NCBI RefSeq assembly: GCF_000009625.1
Contig: NC_002678.2
Span: 4,744,001 to 4,808,000 of the forward strand
Reading direction: 5' to 3'
Source: Mesorhizobium japonicum MAFF 303099
Lineage (GTDB): Bacteria > Pseudomonadota > Alphaproteobacteria > Rhizobiales > Rhizobiaceae
DNA: 64,000 nucleotides
How positions within the stretch are numbered: position 1 is the first letter of the stretch; each line of letters starts with the position of its first letter. This document shows positions 8,414-17,192 of this stretch, in pieces. Below the pieces are notes generated by a model that saw nothing but the letters and a program-made list of their open reading frames with translations, had not been told where the DNA came from and made no database searches. The position numbers were made by a program, and so were the translations under genes.

Positions 8414-9604
8414 ATGCTTGCGCATCGGACAAACCTGTTCGGTACATCGGGTACCGCCGCGGCGCGCGCTGCCGCAAAAGCGGCGGCCGATGCTGGCAAG
8501 GAGATCATCGATCTGACCGCCGGCGAGATCTGGAGCGAGCTTGCTCCCACGATTCGCGACGGCGCGATCGACGCCATCAATAAGGGCGTCAATCGCTATA
8601 CCGATACGGTTGGCATGGTGGAGCTGCGCGAGGCACTGGCGCGGAAGATCTCCCTCGATACCGGACAGATCTGGAAGGCCGAGGAAGTTGCCGTGACGTC
8701 CGGAGCGAAGCAGGCCTTGTTCAATGCCGCAATGGTGCTGCTGAACCCGGGCGACGAGGTCATCATCCCGGCGCCTTACTGGACAACGTTTCCGGCCCAG
8801 GTGCTAATCGCCGGCGGCACACCGGTCTTCGTCGACACCAGATCCAACGGGTACGTCCCGCGCCCCGAGCACATCAAGGAGGCGGTCACCGAACGAACGC
8901 GGGCGATCGTCGTCAACACGCCCAGCAATCCGGCCGGTGCGGTCTACGATGTTGAGACCCTGATGGCCATCGCTCAACTGGCGGTCAGCCACAACCTGTG
9001 GATCATTTTCGACGAGTGCTATGGCGACTTCGTGCATGAGGATCATACCCACCATCCGATCGTCTCGGTCGCCCCGGAAATTCGAGCACGCGCGCTGATC
9101 GTCAGCTCCTTCAGCAAATCGCTGGCATTGACCGGCTGGCGCATCGGCTATCTGGCGGGTCCAAAAGAGGTGATCAATGCCGTCAACGCGCTGCAATCGC
9201 ACACCACTTCGAATCCAAACGTAATTGCCCAGCACGCGGTGCTCGCCCATTTGCAAAGGGGTGGCTCGGACTATGAAGGCAAGCTGCGTTCACGCCTCAC
9301 AAGCGCCAGACGGATCGGTCTTGACGTGCTTGCTTGGTTGACGCGTGTACCGGTCCCCAGGGCGCAAGGCGGCTTCTATTTCTATCTCGACCTTTCCCAT
9401 CTGCTGCGATCGGCATCGGAAGACGGCGCCTCAACGACAGCCGACGATATCGTGACGGCACTGCTTGCCGAAACTGGCGTCGCAGCTGTGTCGGGCGCCG
9501 CGTTCGGTGACCCCGCCGGCCTGCGCCTGTCCTATGGAATTCCATCTGAAAAACTCGCGACCGGCCTGGCCCGGCTCGTCGAATTCCTCAACTCCTGGAA
9601 ATGA
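8414..9604 (+). CDS. Class I/II aminotransferase, candidate phosphonopyruvate transaminase
   Basis: A 396-residue fold-type I PLP enzyme of the aspartate aminotransferase class. Visible residues are TPSNPAG (170-175), the PLP-ring pair D200 and Y203 in FDECYG, and the Schiff-base Lys235 in SSFSKSLALTGWR. It follows pepM by 44 bases. Because no phosphonopyruvate decarboxylase is present, transamination of phosphonopyruvate to phosphonoalanine is the simplest way to pull the unfavourable mutase reaction; class I transaminases of this kind do this in phosphonoalamide-type pathways. The substrate is an inference from context; sequence alone would say aspartate/aromatic aminotransferase. Confidence 0.85.
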   Translation: MLAHRTNLFGTSGTAAARAAAKAAADAGKEIIDLTAGEIWSELAPTIRDGAIDAINKGVNRYTDTVGMVELREALARKISLDTGQIWKAEEVAVTSGAKQALFNAAMVLLNPGDEVIIPAPYWTTFPAQVLIAGGTPVFVDTRSNGYVPRPEHIKEAVTERTRAIVVNTPSNPAGAVYDVETLMAIAQLAVSHNLWIIFDECYGDFVHEDHTHHPIVSVAPEIRARALIVSSFSKSLALTGWRIGYLAGPKEVINAVNALQSHTTSNPNVIAQHAVLAHLQRGGSDYEGKLRSRLTSARRIGLDVLAWLTRVPVPRAQGGFYFYLDLSHLLRSASEDGASTTADDIVTALLAETGVAAVSGAAFGDPAGLRLSYGIPSEKLATGLARLVEFLNSWK

Positions 9605-9634
9605 CACCGCAACACAACGAAAGAGGTGAATGAG

Positions 9635-10453
9635 ATGCCTCCCGCTGCTCCCAGGAAAGCCGTCATTCTCGCCGCCGGCTTCGGCTCCCGCCTGCGTCCG
9701 CTGACCGATCTGTGTCCCAAGCCCCTCGTCGAAGTCAACGGCACACCGATACTTTACAATGCACTGTGGAACCTTCAGACGGTGGGAGTTGAAGAGGTGA
9801 CGATTGTTGTCGGCTATCGCAAGGATGCCATTCGCCATGCCTGTGGCGAACGCTTCGGTAGACTTGAAATCAACTATGTCGAGTCCTCGGTCTTCGACAA
9901 GACAGGGAGCGCCTACTCGCTCTGGCTGGCACGCGACACGCTTCTTTCCGGCGACTGTTATCTCCTCGAAGGTGACGTCTTCTTCGAAGAAGATGCGCTG
10001 CGCCACCTGATCAGGGTGGAGGCGGCCAATGCCGCCGCGGTCGCGCCCTTCGATCCATCCATGGAAGGGTCCGCGGTCGTCCTTTCCAGCAACGGCTTCA
10101 TATCCGAAGTCCGGTTGAAGCAGACGGCGGCAAATCTGGTATCAGGCACCCCGGTGCTCTTCAAGATGATGAACCTCATCCGGTTCTCTGGCGCCGAACT
10201 CCAAACGGCGATCGTCCCGGTCCTCCACGACCTGATCGGCTCGGGCGCAATCAAAGCCTATACCGAGGAGCTACTCGCGCATCTCATCGAGCAGCGCGGA
10301 CTGCAACTCGCCGCGGCGCGATGTGACGATTTGCGATGGTACGAGATCGACAGTGAACAGGACCTGCGGGTAGCGGAAAGGATTTTCGCCTTCGAGCGAC
10401 CTCACAGACATAGTGCCGACGCGCCGGCCGCCGTGGCGGGGGTAGGAGGATGA
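9635..10453 (+). CDS. Sugar/choline-type nucleotidyltransferase (PntC/LicC-like)
   Basis: A 272-residue nucleotidyltransferase with the N-terminal signature AVILAAGFGSRLRPLT, CPKPLVEVNG, and an acidic metal site in YLLEGDVFFEEDAL. The family includes LicC phosphocholine cytidylyltransferase and PntC, which makes CMP-aminoethylphosphonate. Together with the CDP-alcohol phosphotransferase that overlaps its 3' end (ATG at 10450 inside the stop region), it would activate a phosphonate headgroup with CTP for transfer to an alcohol or lipid. I chose 9635 as start because aaagagg lies eight bases upstream; a GTG at 9626 is possible. Confidence 0.82.
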   Translation: MPPAAPRKAVILAAGFGSRLRPLTDLCPKPLVEVNGTPILYNALWNLQTVGVEEVTIVVGYRKDAIRHACGERFGRLEINYVESSVFDKTGSAYSLWLARDTLLSGDCYLLEGDVFFEEDALRHLIRVEAANAAAVAPFDPSMEGSAVVLSSNGFISEVRLKQTAANLVSGTPVLFKMMNLIRFSGAELQTAIVPVLHDLIGSGAIKAYTEELLAHLIEQRGLQLAAARCDDLRWYEIDSEQDLRVAERIFAFERPHRHSADAPAAVAGVGG

Positions 10454-11049
10454 TCCGCTATCTGTTCGACGCTGCAAATGCCATTACGGCCCTTGGGCTG
10501 ATCTTGGCCACCACGGCGATCTACTTTGCTTTGATCGGGCGCTTCGAGATTGGCATCTGTTTCGGCTTGTGGGCTCTTTTGGCAGATGATGCCGACGGCA
10601 TGGTCGCGAAGAGTTCCCCGAACCGGTCCGCTTTGATGGCACAGCTGGGTGGCGCGTTGGACGGGCTGCTTGATTTGGTCTACGCAGCCGTCTTTCCAGC
10701 GGTTCTGATTTTGTCCTTCAACGCGTTCTCCGTTCCCGCATTGTTGGCTGCCAACTGCCTCATCCTGTCAGGGGCTCTGCGCCTCAGCTATTTTTCGACG
10801 TTCGGACTGGACGCTGACGGATTCGGCAGAGGATTGCCGTTGAACAATAATCTCTTCGTGTTGGCGTTCCTCTTCGTCGCCGACCATCACTTGCCGGTGC
10901 AAGGCCTGGGCAACCTATTGATCGGTGCAGGGTTTGTGCTGTCGGTCCTGCATCTTTCAAACTTCAAATTTCCGGGTACCGGCAGTGCATTGCGCTTGGG
11001 CAACCTTACACTCGCCGCAGCCGGATCTGTCGCCTTGCTCACAGCGTGA
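10450..11049 (+). CDS. CDP-alcohol phosphatidyltransferase family membrane enzyme
   Basis: A 199-residue integral membrane protein with several hydrophobic helices. It carries the family motif in the form DDADGMVAK...GGALDGLLD, i.e. DxxDGxxA(R/K)...GxxxDxxxD, with Lys replacing the usual Arg. Members transfer a CMP-activated headgroup to an alcohol, as in phosphatidylcholine or phosphonolipid synthesis. Its start overlaps the nucleotidyltransferase stop, implying translational coupling. In context it would join the CMP-activated phosphonate to a lipid or other hydroxyl acceptor, making a phosphonolipid a reasonable product hypothesis. Confidence 0.82.
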   Translation: MIRYLFDAANAITALGLILATTAIYFALIGRFEIGICFGLWALLADDADGMVAKSSPNRSALMAQLGGALDGLLDLVYAAVFPAVLILSFNAFSVPALLAANCLILSGALRLSYFSTFGLDADGFGRGLPLNNNLFVLAFLFVADHHLPVQGLGNLLIGAGFVLSVLHLSNFKFPGTGSALRLGNLTLAAAGSVALLTA

Positions 11050-11079
11050 ATCAGTTTGTAGCCATAGGGAAGAGAATAC

Positions 11080-11994
11080 ATGGAAAGCTCTTTCGAGGTC
11101 GAAACTCGCACCGTCTTTGATCGCTACCAGCGCCAGCAGGAGAATGATGACCACATATTCGACAGGTTGGTCTCTCTAATCGAGGAGGAATATTTCGGCC
11201 TGCCAACCGGTAGCTTCCGCGGCCTTGATGTCCTGGATGCGGGCTGCGGCTCCAACGCGAATGCGTCCTGGGCGTTTCTCGACAAGGGGGCACGAAACGT
11301 TGTTTCGCTTGAATTGAGCAATGATTGGATGGATTGCGCGCGCAAACGGCTCAGCCGATTTGGGCTGCGCTCGGAACTGGTCGCTGGCAGTGTGCTCGAT
11401 CTGCCGTTTGACGACTTCAGTTTCGATTTTGTCCATTGCGCAGGGGTTTTGCCGCACACAAGCAATCCGAAAAAAGGCTTTGAAGAGCTTGCCCGTGTAA
11501 CCCGCCCCGGCGGCAGCTTCTTTTTGACGATTATGGGTACCGCCAACGGCGTCATTTACCGATGCATCAATCACTTGCGAGAACTCTACCAAAGCGACGA
11601 ACAATTCCGCAGTTCCATTGACAATCTGGATGCATCCACCGCACGCGAAGCCATCAACTGGCTGTTGCGAATAAAGGACGGCGAAGAGAAAGAATATATA
11701 CCCGGCGAAAACGAATTCTTTCGGAGTCTTTTTGATGATGATTTGTTCGTGACGATCCGGGATCGCTTCCAGGCGCCGACCTATCACGAGTTCGCCTTCA
11801 CAGAGGCTCAAATCCGAGGTTGGTATGGCGAGTGCGGCTTCGAGAAAATCCGCAGGATCTCAAGGTATACAAAAAATTTCCATAACCTTCGGCGTTTTCT
11901 CGCTCCGATGTACCGTCATTATGACCACCCGCTGGCCCGCTTCTGGTTCGGCGATGGCTGCATCCAGATGATCGGCGAAAAGCCGAGCACGTAG
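11080..11994 (+). CDS. SAM-dependent methyltransferase (class I)
   Basis: A 304-residue methyltransferase with motif I VLDAGCGSNANAS near residue 50, motif II-like VAGSVLDLPFDDFSFDFVHCAGVLPH, and motif III LARVTRPGGSFFLTI, the layout of the Methyltransf_11 family. The N-terminus (ETRTVFDRYQRQQENDDHIF) looks like a substrate-positioning helix. It sits 30 bases after the phosphotransferase gene. Candidate target: the amino group or acid of the phosphonate. The substrate cannot be read from sequence. Confidence 0.8.
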   Translation: MESSFEVETRTVFDRYQRQQENDDHIFDRLVSLIEEEYFGLPTGSFRGLDVLDAGCGSNANASWAFLDKGARNVVSLELSNDWMDCARKRLSRFGLRSELVAGSVLDLPFDDFSFDFVHCAGVLPHTSNPKKGFEELARVTRPGGSFFLTIMGTANGVIYRCINHLRELYQSDEQFRSSIDNLDASTAREAINWLLRIKDGEEKEYIPGENEFFRSLFDDDLFVTIRDRFQAPTYHEFAFTEAQIRGWYGECGFEKIRRISRYTKNFHNLRRFLAPMYRHYDHPLARFWFGDGCIQMIGEKPST

Positions 11995-12026
11995 TCGGCG
12001 TTATTCGTGCCAAGAGAGCGACCCCA

Positions 12027-13919
12027 ATGTGCGGAATCTTTGGGATAGTCCTCAAAAACGAGGGAACACCCGTTTGTGCTGCGGCCGTTGAGCGTTGCGC
12101 TGACGCTCTCGCTCATCGCGGACCTGATGCCAGCGGCCTATACATTAATCAATCGGTAGCATTCGCGCATCGACGGCTATCGATTGTCGACGCTCATTCT
12201 CGAGCCAATCAGCCCTATCGCGATGCCAATACCGGAGTGGTGGTAACGTACAACGGCGAGATATTCAACTATCGGGAAATTAGAACTGAATTGAGGGATA
12301 TGGGTTTTTTCTTCTCGACGGTGTCCGACACCGAGGTTCTAATTCTTAGCTATATTGCTTGGGGAAAGTCATTCTTAAATCGTCTTGACGGGATATTTGC
12401 CTTCGCGCTTTTCGACCCGCGGAACTCGCTTGTTCTCATCGCCCGAGATCGTTTGGGGGTAAAACCCCTTTACTACACGATCTGCGACGTTGGGCTTCTG
12501 TTTGCGTCGCAGCCGAACGCTCTCATTCGCTGGCCGGGCGTCATGCGCGGACCCGACATGATCGGCGCGCTCAGCTTTCTATCCTATCGCGCGGTTGTCG
12601 GCGCCAGAACGCTGTTCGCCGGGATTTCCAAGTTAGAGCCCGGCCATCTCCTCGAAATAAGAAATGGGCGACACACGTCCGAACGTTGGTGGAATCTGTC
12701 AGAGCGCATTTCGCGATGTAAGCCCGACTACTCCGACATACGCAGACTACTCGGAAGCGCCGTCGAACGTCAGCTGGTGGCTGACGTACCGGTCGCCGCA
12801 TTGTTGTCCGGTGGACTTGACTCGAGCATCCTCGCCTATGAGGCGTCCGCCCGCTCCCAAATCCGTCCGATCTGCTATACCGGCAAGGTCGAGACCGCCG
12901 ATTATGACGAGACGGCTTATGCGATGGAGGTCGCCGCAGAATTCGGGCTCACTCACCGGGTCGTCCCAATTGGAGAACCTTCCGATATCTACGCTGTGTC
13001 AGAGCTGGTTCGCCTGCGCGGACATCCGCTTGGGATGCATAACGAAATCGCAATGTTTACGCTCGCAAAGGCGATTTCGAAGGAGCATAAGGTCGTCCTC
13101 ACCGGCGAGGGGGCCGATGAGATTTTTGCTGGCTACAGCCGATTGTTCCGTACGCCGTATGATTACAATCGAAGCAAGATCATCGCCGCATTACCACGTG
13201 CTCTTGCCCAGGTCGCACGCCGGCGCCTCGGACTCGACGTCCATGGCAGTCAATTGCAGTTCTTCCTGGCGCGTTACAGCTACTTCCCGACCGATGAAAT
13301 CCGCTCGCTTGTCATCGATGGGCGGGTACGAAGGGAGCACGAGATGGCTCTGTTCGATCACTTCTCGACTCAATTTGCAGAGGCCGGCGGAGATTTCTTT
13401 AGCAAGATCTCATATGTTCTCGTCTCTACGCATTTGCCCGCATTGCTGGAAATGGTTGACAACACCACAATGGCAGCTGGGCTTGAAGCTCGCGTTCCTT
13501 ATACCGATCACCAGCTCGTTACCGCCGCAATGGCGATGCCCGGCTCACAGCGGTTGAGGTGGAGGTCTCCAATCGCTTCGGTCCAGGCACTGTGGCATCC
13601 GGTTGCTTCCTTCAGCGAACGTCTCGATGTCTCAAAATTCCCCTTAAGAAGGGAATACCGGAGCGTCTTGCCCAGATCTGTTCTATCTCGCAAAAAGATG
13701 GGATTTCCGCTGCCACTGGGTCAGTGGGCCGTTGGCGAGGGAGCAACGGAATATCGAAGGCTGCTGTTTGATAAGGACTCTCCACTGGGAGATTTGTTCG
13801 ATCCTGCTGCTTTGCGGCGTTGGTTCGAGGCCGGACGACGAAATCCTTCAGACTCGTTTGGTCGGAAGTTCTGGCTGTTGGCCAACCTTGGGATATTCTT
13901 CAAAGAGGTATTCTCATGA
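12027..13919 (+). CDS. Asparagine-synthetase-like amidotransferase (AsnB family)
   Basis: A 630-residue two-domain enzyme. The N-terminal class II glutaminase domain begins MCGIFGIV with Cys2 as nucleophile, followed by HRGPDASG and YNGEIFNY. The C-terminal ATP-pyrophosphatase domain has LLSGGLDSS at about residue 260 and a TGEGADEIFAGY segment. AsnB homologues in biosynthetic clusters adenylate a carboxylate and transfer ammonia or another amine. It starts 32 bases after the methyltransferase stop. An amide-forming step on the phosphonate product is likely. A housekeeping asparagine synthetase is an alternative, but its position in the cluster argues against it. Confidence 0.87.
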   Translation: MCGIFGIVLKNEGTPVCAAAVERCADALAHRGPDASGLYINQSVAFAHRRLSIVDAHSRANQPYRDANTGVVVTYNGEIFNYREIRTELRDMGFFFSTVSDTEVLILSYIAWGKSFLNRLDGIFAFALFDPRNSLVLIARDRLGVKPLYYTICDVGLLFASQPNALIRWPGVMRGPDMIGALSFLSYRAVVGARTLFAGISKLEPGHLLEIRNGRHTSERWWNLSERISRCKPDYSDIRRLLGSAVERQLVADVPVAALLSGGLDSSILAYEASARSQIRPICYTGKVETADYDETAYAMEVAAEFGLTHRVVPIGEPSDIYAVSELVRLRGHPLGMHNEIAMFTLAKAISKEHKVVLTGEGADEIFAGYSRLFRTPYDYNRSKIIAALPRALAQVARRRLGLDVHGSQLQFFLARYSYFPTDEIRSLVIDGRVRREHEMALFDHFSTQFAEAGGDFFSKISYVLVSTHLPALLEMVDNTTMAAGLEARVPYTDHQLVTAAMAMPGSQRLRWRSPIASVQALWHPVASFSERLDVSKFPLRREYRSVLPRSVLSRKKMGFPLPLGQWAVGEGATEYRRLLFDKDSPLGDLFDPAALRRWFEAGRRNPSDSFGRKFWLLANLGIFFKEVFS

Positions 13920-13957
13920 CGAATATGCGAGCCCGCAGGCGGTCGCTTGCGGGCATG

Positions 13958-15265
13958 TTACAGAAGACCCCTTGCCGAAAACGGGGCGTCGGACAATCCC
14001 AAGATCTGAGCAATGGTTGGCGTGAACTCTTCAGCGGAGCCCCAGGCAATATTGCAAGGTTGCATTCCAGGGATGCTCAACAGGCATATCCGATCGTCCT
14101 CCGCGCTGCCGGGTCGAAAACCGTGGGTGGACCTGTATCGAGGTCTGCCCGTCGGGCCAGCTTCTTGCGTGTCTCCAACGGTCTCCTCGAAGGAGTGTCC
14201 AGGAGGTGCGACATAGGTCGCTATGCAATCGCGTTCATTTACCGGAACATGGTCGCTCGACCACGGCTCCACTTGGAAGCGCGCCAACAGTCCGTCTGCG
14301 ATTCTGCGGTCATGAGCTCCGTCAACCAGGACATGGAGCGTCGCTCCTTCACTTTCCCAAAGCAAGTCAGGGATGATCGCATCCGGATAAATGGTTGTGT
14401 GGACGGCGCTATGTCCATGGTCACTTGCGACTACGATCGCGTAATCGTCTTTCCGCCCGACTCGCCTCAGTCCTTCGATGAGAGCGCCAATCATCATGTC
14501 GGCCGCGGCGATAGACCAATGTGCCGCCTCGCTTTCGTATCCGAACTGATGCTGAATCGAATCCGTCATGTCGATCTCGGTCAAAATGAGATCAGGCGGG
14601 TTCTCCGAGCAAGCCAGCGCTCCTGCAGCCCCGATCATGAGATGATCCGCGGCCAGGCCCGCAACGAGAGCAGTGCTCGCAACGGTGTCGCTACTGGACG
14701 GGAAGCCGAAGAGATCGAGCACGCCGGCGGCTCGCAACCGCCCATTTGGATCTTTGATCATGCGCGAGCGAGCGATGCGGTTTTCGGGCAGGCTCTTAAA
14801 TGACCGGCTTCCCTGGAGAAACCCTCGTTCCCACCAGGCCGGCACGAAGACATCGCAATCGGCTGGGTCGATCAACCCAGCGCCGATGGACGCGACATCA
14901 AGCCCGCTATTTTTGGCAAGCTTTGCAATGGTCGGAACCCGCAGATCAGACGCGTCGGCGCAGACAAACGAGCCATCTCGCACAATGTGGTTTCCGTAGA
15001 TCCCGTTCGCTTGAGGCGCCGCGCCGGTTAGCATGCTTGCGCGCCCCGGCATCGACGTTCCCGGCACCGTTGAGCGCAGGCGAGTGATGGACAGACCGTC
15101 TCCTGCCAAACGAAGAAGCGTCGGCAACCGATGTTTGTGCTTTTCGAAATAGTCCGCGCTTACGCCGTCCATGAGGATCAGAATCGCTTTCGTAGGAGCG
15201 CGCGGCTTTATCGAGGCAGGCGTCTGAAAACGAGCGGTAGGCCTGGATGGATTGGTGTGGGTCAT
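13958..15265 (-). CDS. Type I phosphodiesterase / phosphonoacetate-hydrolase-like (PhnA family)
   Basis: A 435-residue alkaline-phosphatase-superfamily hydrolase. Metal ligands and nucleophile are visible as Asp33 in ILILMDGVS, the nucleophile block VPGTSMPGRASMLTG (68-81) followed by GAAPQANGIYGN, and DHGHS further on. The GxxGN arrangement after the nucleophile resembles phosphonoacetate hydrolase PhnA more than nucleotide pyrophosphatases. It is encoded convergent to the rest of the cluster, its stop lying 39 bases from the asparagine-synthetase stop. It could cleave a phosphonate C-P bond (salvage or immunity) or a phosphodiester of a CMP-activated intermediate. Confidence 0.83.
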   Translation of the reverse strand: MTHTNPSRPTARFQTPASIKPRAPTKAILILMDGVSADYFEKHKHRLPTLLRLAGDGLSITRLRSTVPGTSMPGRASMLTGAAPQANGIYGNHIVRDGSFVCADASDLRVPTIAKLAKNSGLDVASIGAGLIDPADCDVFVPAWWERGFLQGSRSFKSLPENRIARSRMIKDPNGRLRAAGVLDLFGFPSSSDTVASTALVAGLAADHLMIGAAGALACSENPPDLILTEIDMTDSIQHQFGYESEAAHWSIAAADMMIGALIEGLRRVGRKDDYAIVVASDHGHSAVHTTIYPDAIIPDLLWESEGATLHVLVDGAHDRRIADGLLARFQVEPWSSDHVPVNERDCIATYVAPPGHSFEETVGDTQEAGPTGRPRYRSTHGFRPGSAEDDRICLLSIPGMQPCNIAWGSAEEFTPTIAQILGLSDAPFSARGLL

Positions 15266-15431
15266 GTTGCACCTGGAAGAGACCGATCGAAACCAAAGCC
15301 CCCTATAGGCTTCGGATGACGCCGGTATGAACGCATCACGGGATACTTCGAGCGCCAGTGGGTCGTTTTGATTTTGGGAATGGGCGCTTCTACGCGCTCT
15401 TTTTGCTTCCTTCAGAAGAAAGGAGTCCGAG

Positions 15432-17138
15432 ATGGCCGATACGACCCGTGCTATTTTTATCCTCGATTTCGCAGGGCCAAAAATACATCTGTGGAGTGGC
15501 AGCTACGATGCACCGTTGGTTCCTATCAACGGTCAGCCGCTCTTGGACCGTCTCGTCAACGCCTGTGTCGAAAACGGCATTGAAGATGTCACTCTCGTTG
15601 AAAACTTGAGTAGCGGCACATTCGATGGGTTCCGCCTGCAGGACAGCACAAATACGCTTTCGTGGCACGACGCGCATGACGGCGATCTCATTGAGAAGTT
15701 CCGCCAACATGATGGCGATACTCTCCTGATATGGGGAACACCGCTTTTCGACAGTGAGGTTCTTGACGGTATCAATACCAACAAGGGTTTGCGCGGCTCC
15801 GCTTGGCGGCCCGACGCGCCGACCGGGATTTATCGATTGAGTGCTGATGTTCTACGCAATCTTCTGGCCGAAAGCCGCGCCGCGGCATCTCTGCATCAGG
15901 CCTTCAGCAGGTTAGTCGCGGGCCTGTCCCAGCTGGACGTAGCGTTGCCTGGCAATGTGCTGACTGCCGGCTCCAAGCTGCTCGATATTTGCGACGGTGT
16001 CGACGCATCCATCGCGGAATTTCGGTGTGACAAGGAGAACGTGCTGCGGCGTCTGGAAACGAGCGTCGGAGGTTATTGGCGCAAGCCAATCGCCGAGTAC
16101 ATGCTTCTTTGCAATACCCGCTTCCCTCCCAAGACTTTTTACGATCGGCTGGCGGCGAGGCTCGAAGGCGTGTTGACATGCTATCCTTCTCAGCAGATCG
16201 ATATCGCTTCAGTTGTTGGCACGATGACCTCGCAGCAGCCGGACTTTATTGCAGTCGGAAACGGGGTGACCGACCTCATCCAGGCGCTCTATTCAACGCT
16301 GAACCCAACAATCGCGATTCCCGTGCCGACGTTCGCCGGCTTTCAAACACCTCTCGATGACGAACAAAAGAACAACTTCGTCCTCACCCCGCCCTATTTC
16401 GATCTCGACGTTCGAGCTTTCCTGGAATTCGTACTGGCGACAGGCGCGGATACGGCAATCGTTGTAAATCCAAACAATCCGACCGGTCGACTTGTTGATC
16501 ATGCTGACGTGGCATGGCTGGCGGAGGCCCTAGGATCTCGAGGGCGACGGCTGATCGTGGATGAATCGTTCATTGATTTTCCCGCTGATGGCCGACCAAA
16601 CAGCGTTGAGAATCTGGTTCCGTCCTGTGCCAATTTGATCGTGGTGAAGAGCCTTGGAAAGGTCTTCGGACTTGGCGGAATCCGGCTCGCCTACCTCATG
16701 GCTGGCGATCCCACCCTCGTTGCCGCCGTGCGCCGGAAACTGCCGCTGTGGAACATTAACGGCATTGCGGAATACACACTGTTCCTGCTTCCCGAATTCG
16801 CAGAGGAATTGGAACACAGTCTAGACATGTTGCGAGAAGATAGAGAGCTGTTCATCGAGGAGCTGCGGACGGTACCGGGCCTCGACGTCGTACCTTCGCA
16901 AACGAATTTCATCTTGTGCCGGCTGCCTGAAAATTCGGTATCCGCTGCCGAGCTCAAGCGCCGCCTCGTTCTGTTCGAATCCGTCCTCGTAAGAGAATGC
17001 GGCTATCAAGCCATGAACGACGCAGATCGATATCTGCGCCTGACGGTTCGAAGTCGGACGGAAAACGAAAGGCTGGCAAAAGCTCTGCGGCGCACCTTAA
17101 GCCGCTCAACGGCCTCTGAGAGTGACGCCCTGACGTGA
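15432..17138 (+). CDS. Nucleotidyltransferase-like / HisC-CobD-type aminotransferase fusion
   Basis: A 568-residue fusion. Residues 1 to about 190 resemble a sugar-nucleotidyltransferase fold (PLVPINGQPLLDRLV, then IEDVTLVEN) but lack the usual glycine-rich GxGxRL loop, so catalysis there is doubtful. Residues from about 215 to 560 form a class I/II PLP enzyme: NPNNPTGRL near 350, VDESFIDF, and the PLP lysine in VKSLGKVFGLGGIRLAY near 410. This C-domain is closest to histidinol-phosphate aminotransferase and threonine-phosphate decarboxylase (CobD). A PLP decarboxylase acting on phosphonoalanine would give aminoethylphosphonate and fill the missing decarboxylase step; that is inference. Ribosome site aggagt precedes the ATG. 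Confidence 0.8.
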   Translation: MADTTRAIFILDFAGPKIHLWSGSYDAPLVPINGQPLLDRLVNACVENGIEDVTLVENLSSGTFDGFRLQDSTNTLSWHDAHDGDLIEKFRQHDGDTLLIWGTPLFDSEVLDGINTNKGLRGSAWRPDAPTGIYRLSADVLRNLLAESRAAASLHQAFSRLVAGLSQLDVALPGNVLTAGSKLLDICDGVDASIAEFRCDKENVLRRLETSVGGYWRKPIAEYMLLCNTRFPPKTFYDRLAARLEGVLTCYPSQQIDIASVVGTMTSQQPDFIAVGNGVTDLIQALYSTLNPTIAIPVPTFAGFQTPLDDEQKNNFVLTPPYFDLDVRAFLEFVLATGADTAIVVNPNNPTGRLVDHADVAWLAEALGSRGRRLIVDESFIDFPADGRPNSVENLVPSCANLIVVKSLGKVFGLGGIRLAYLMAGDPTLVAAVRRKLPLWNINGIAEYTLFLLPEFAEELEHSLDMLREDRELFIEELRTVPGLDVVPSQTNFILCRLPENSVSAAELKRRLVLFESVLVRECGYQAMNDADRYLRLTVRSRTENERLAKALRRTLSRSTASESDALT

Positions 17139-17192
17139 CATTTGCGCAGCGAACTGAATAGTCTTTTTTCGAATGCCGCGAGAGAGAGAAGC

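Noticed and set aside
13820..14803. 327-codon plus-strand frame opposite the PhnA-like gene
   Set aside because: The minus strand encodes an alkaline-phosphatase-superfamily protein with metal ligands and nucleophile; the plus frame has no motif.
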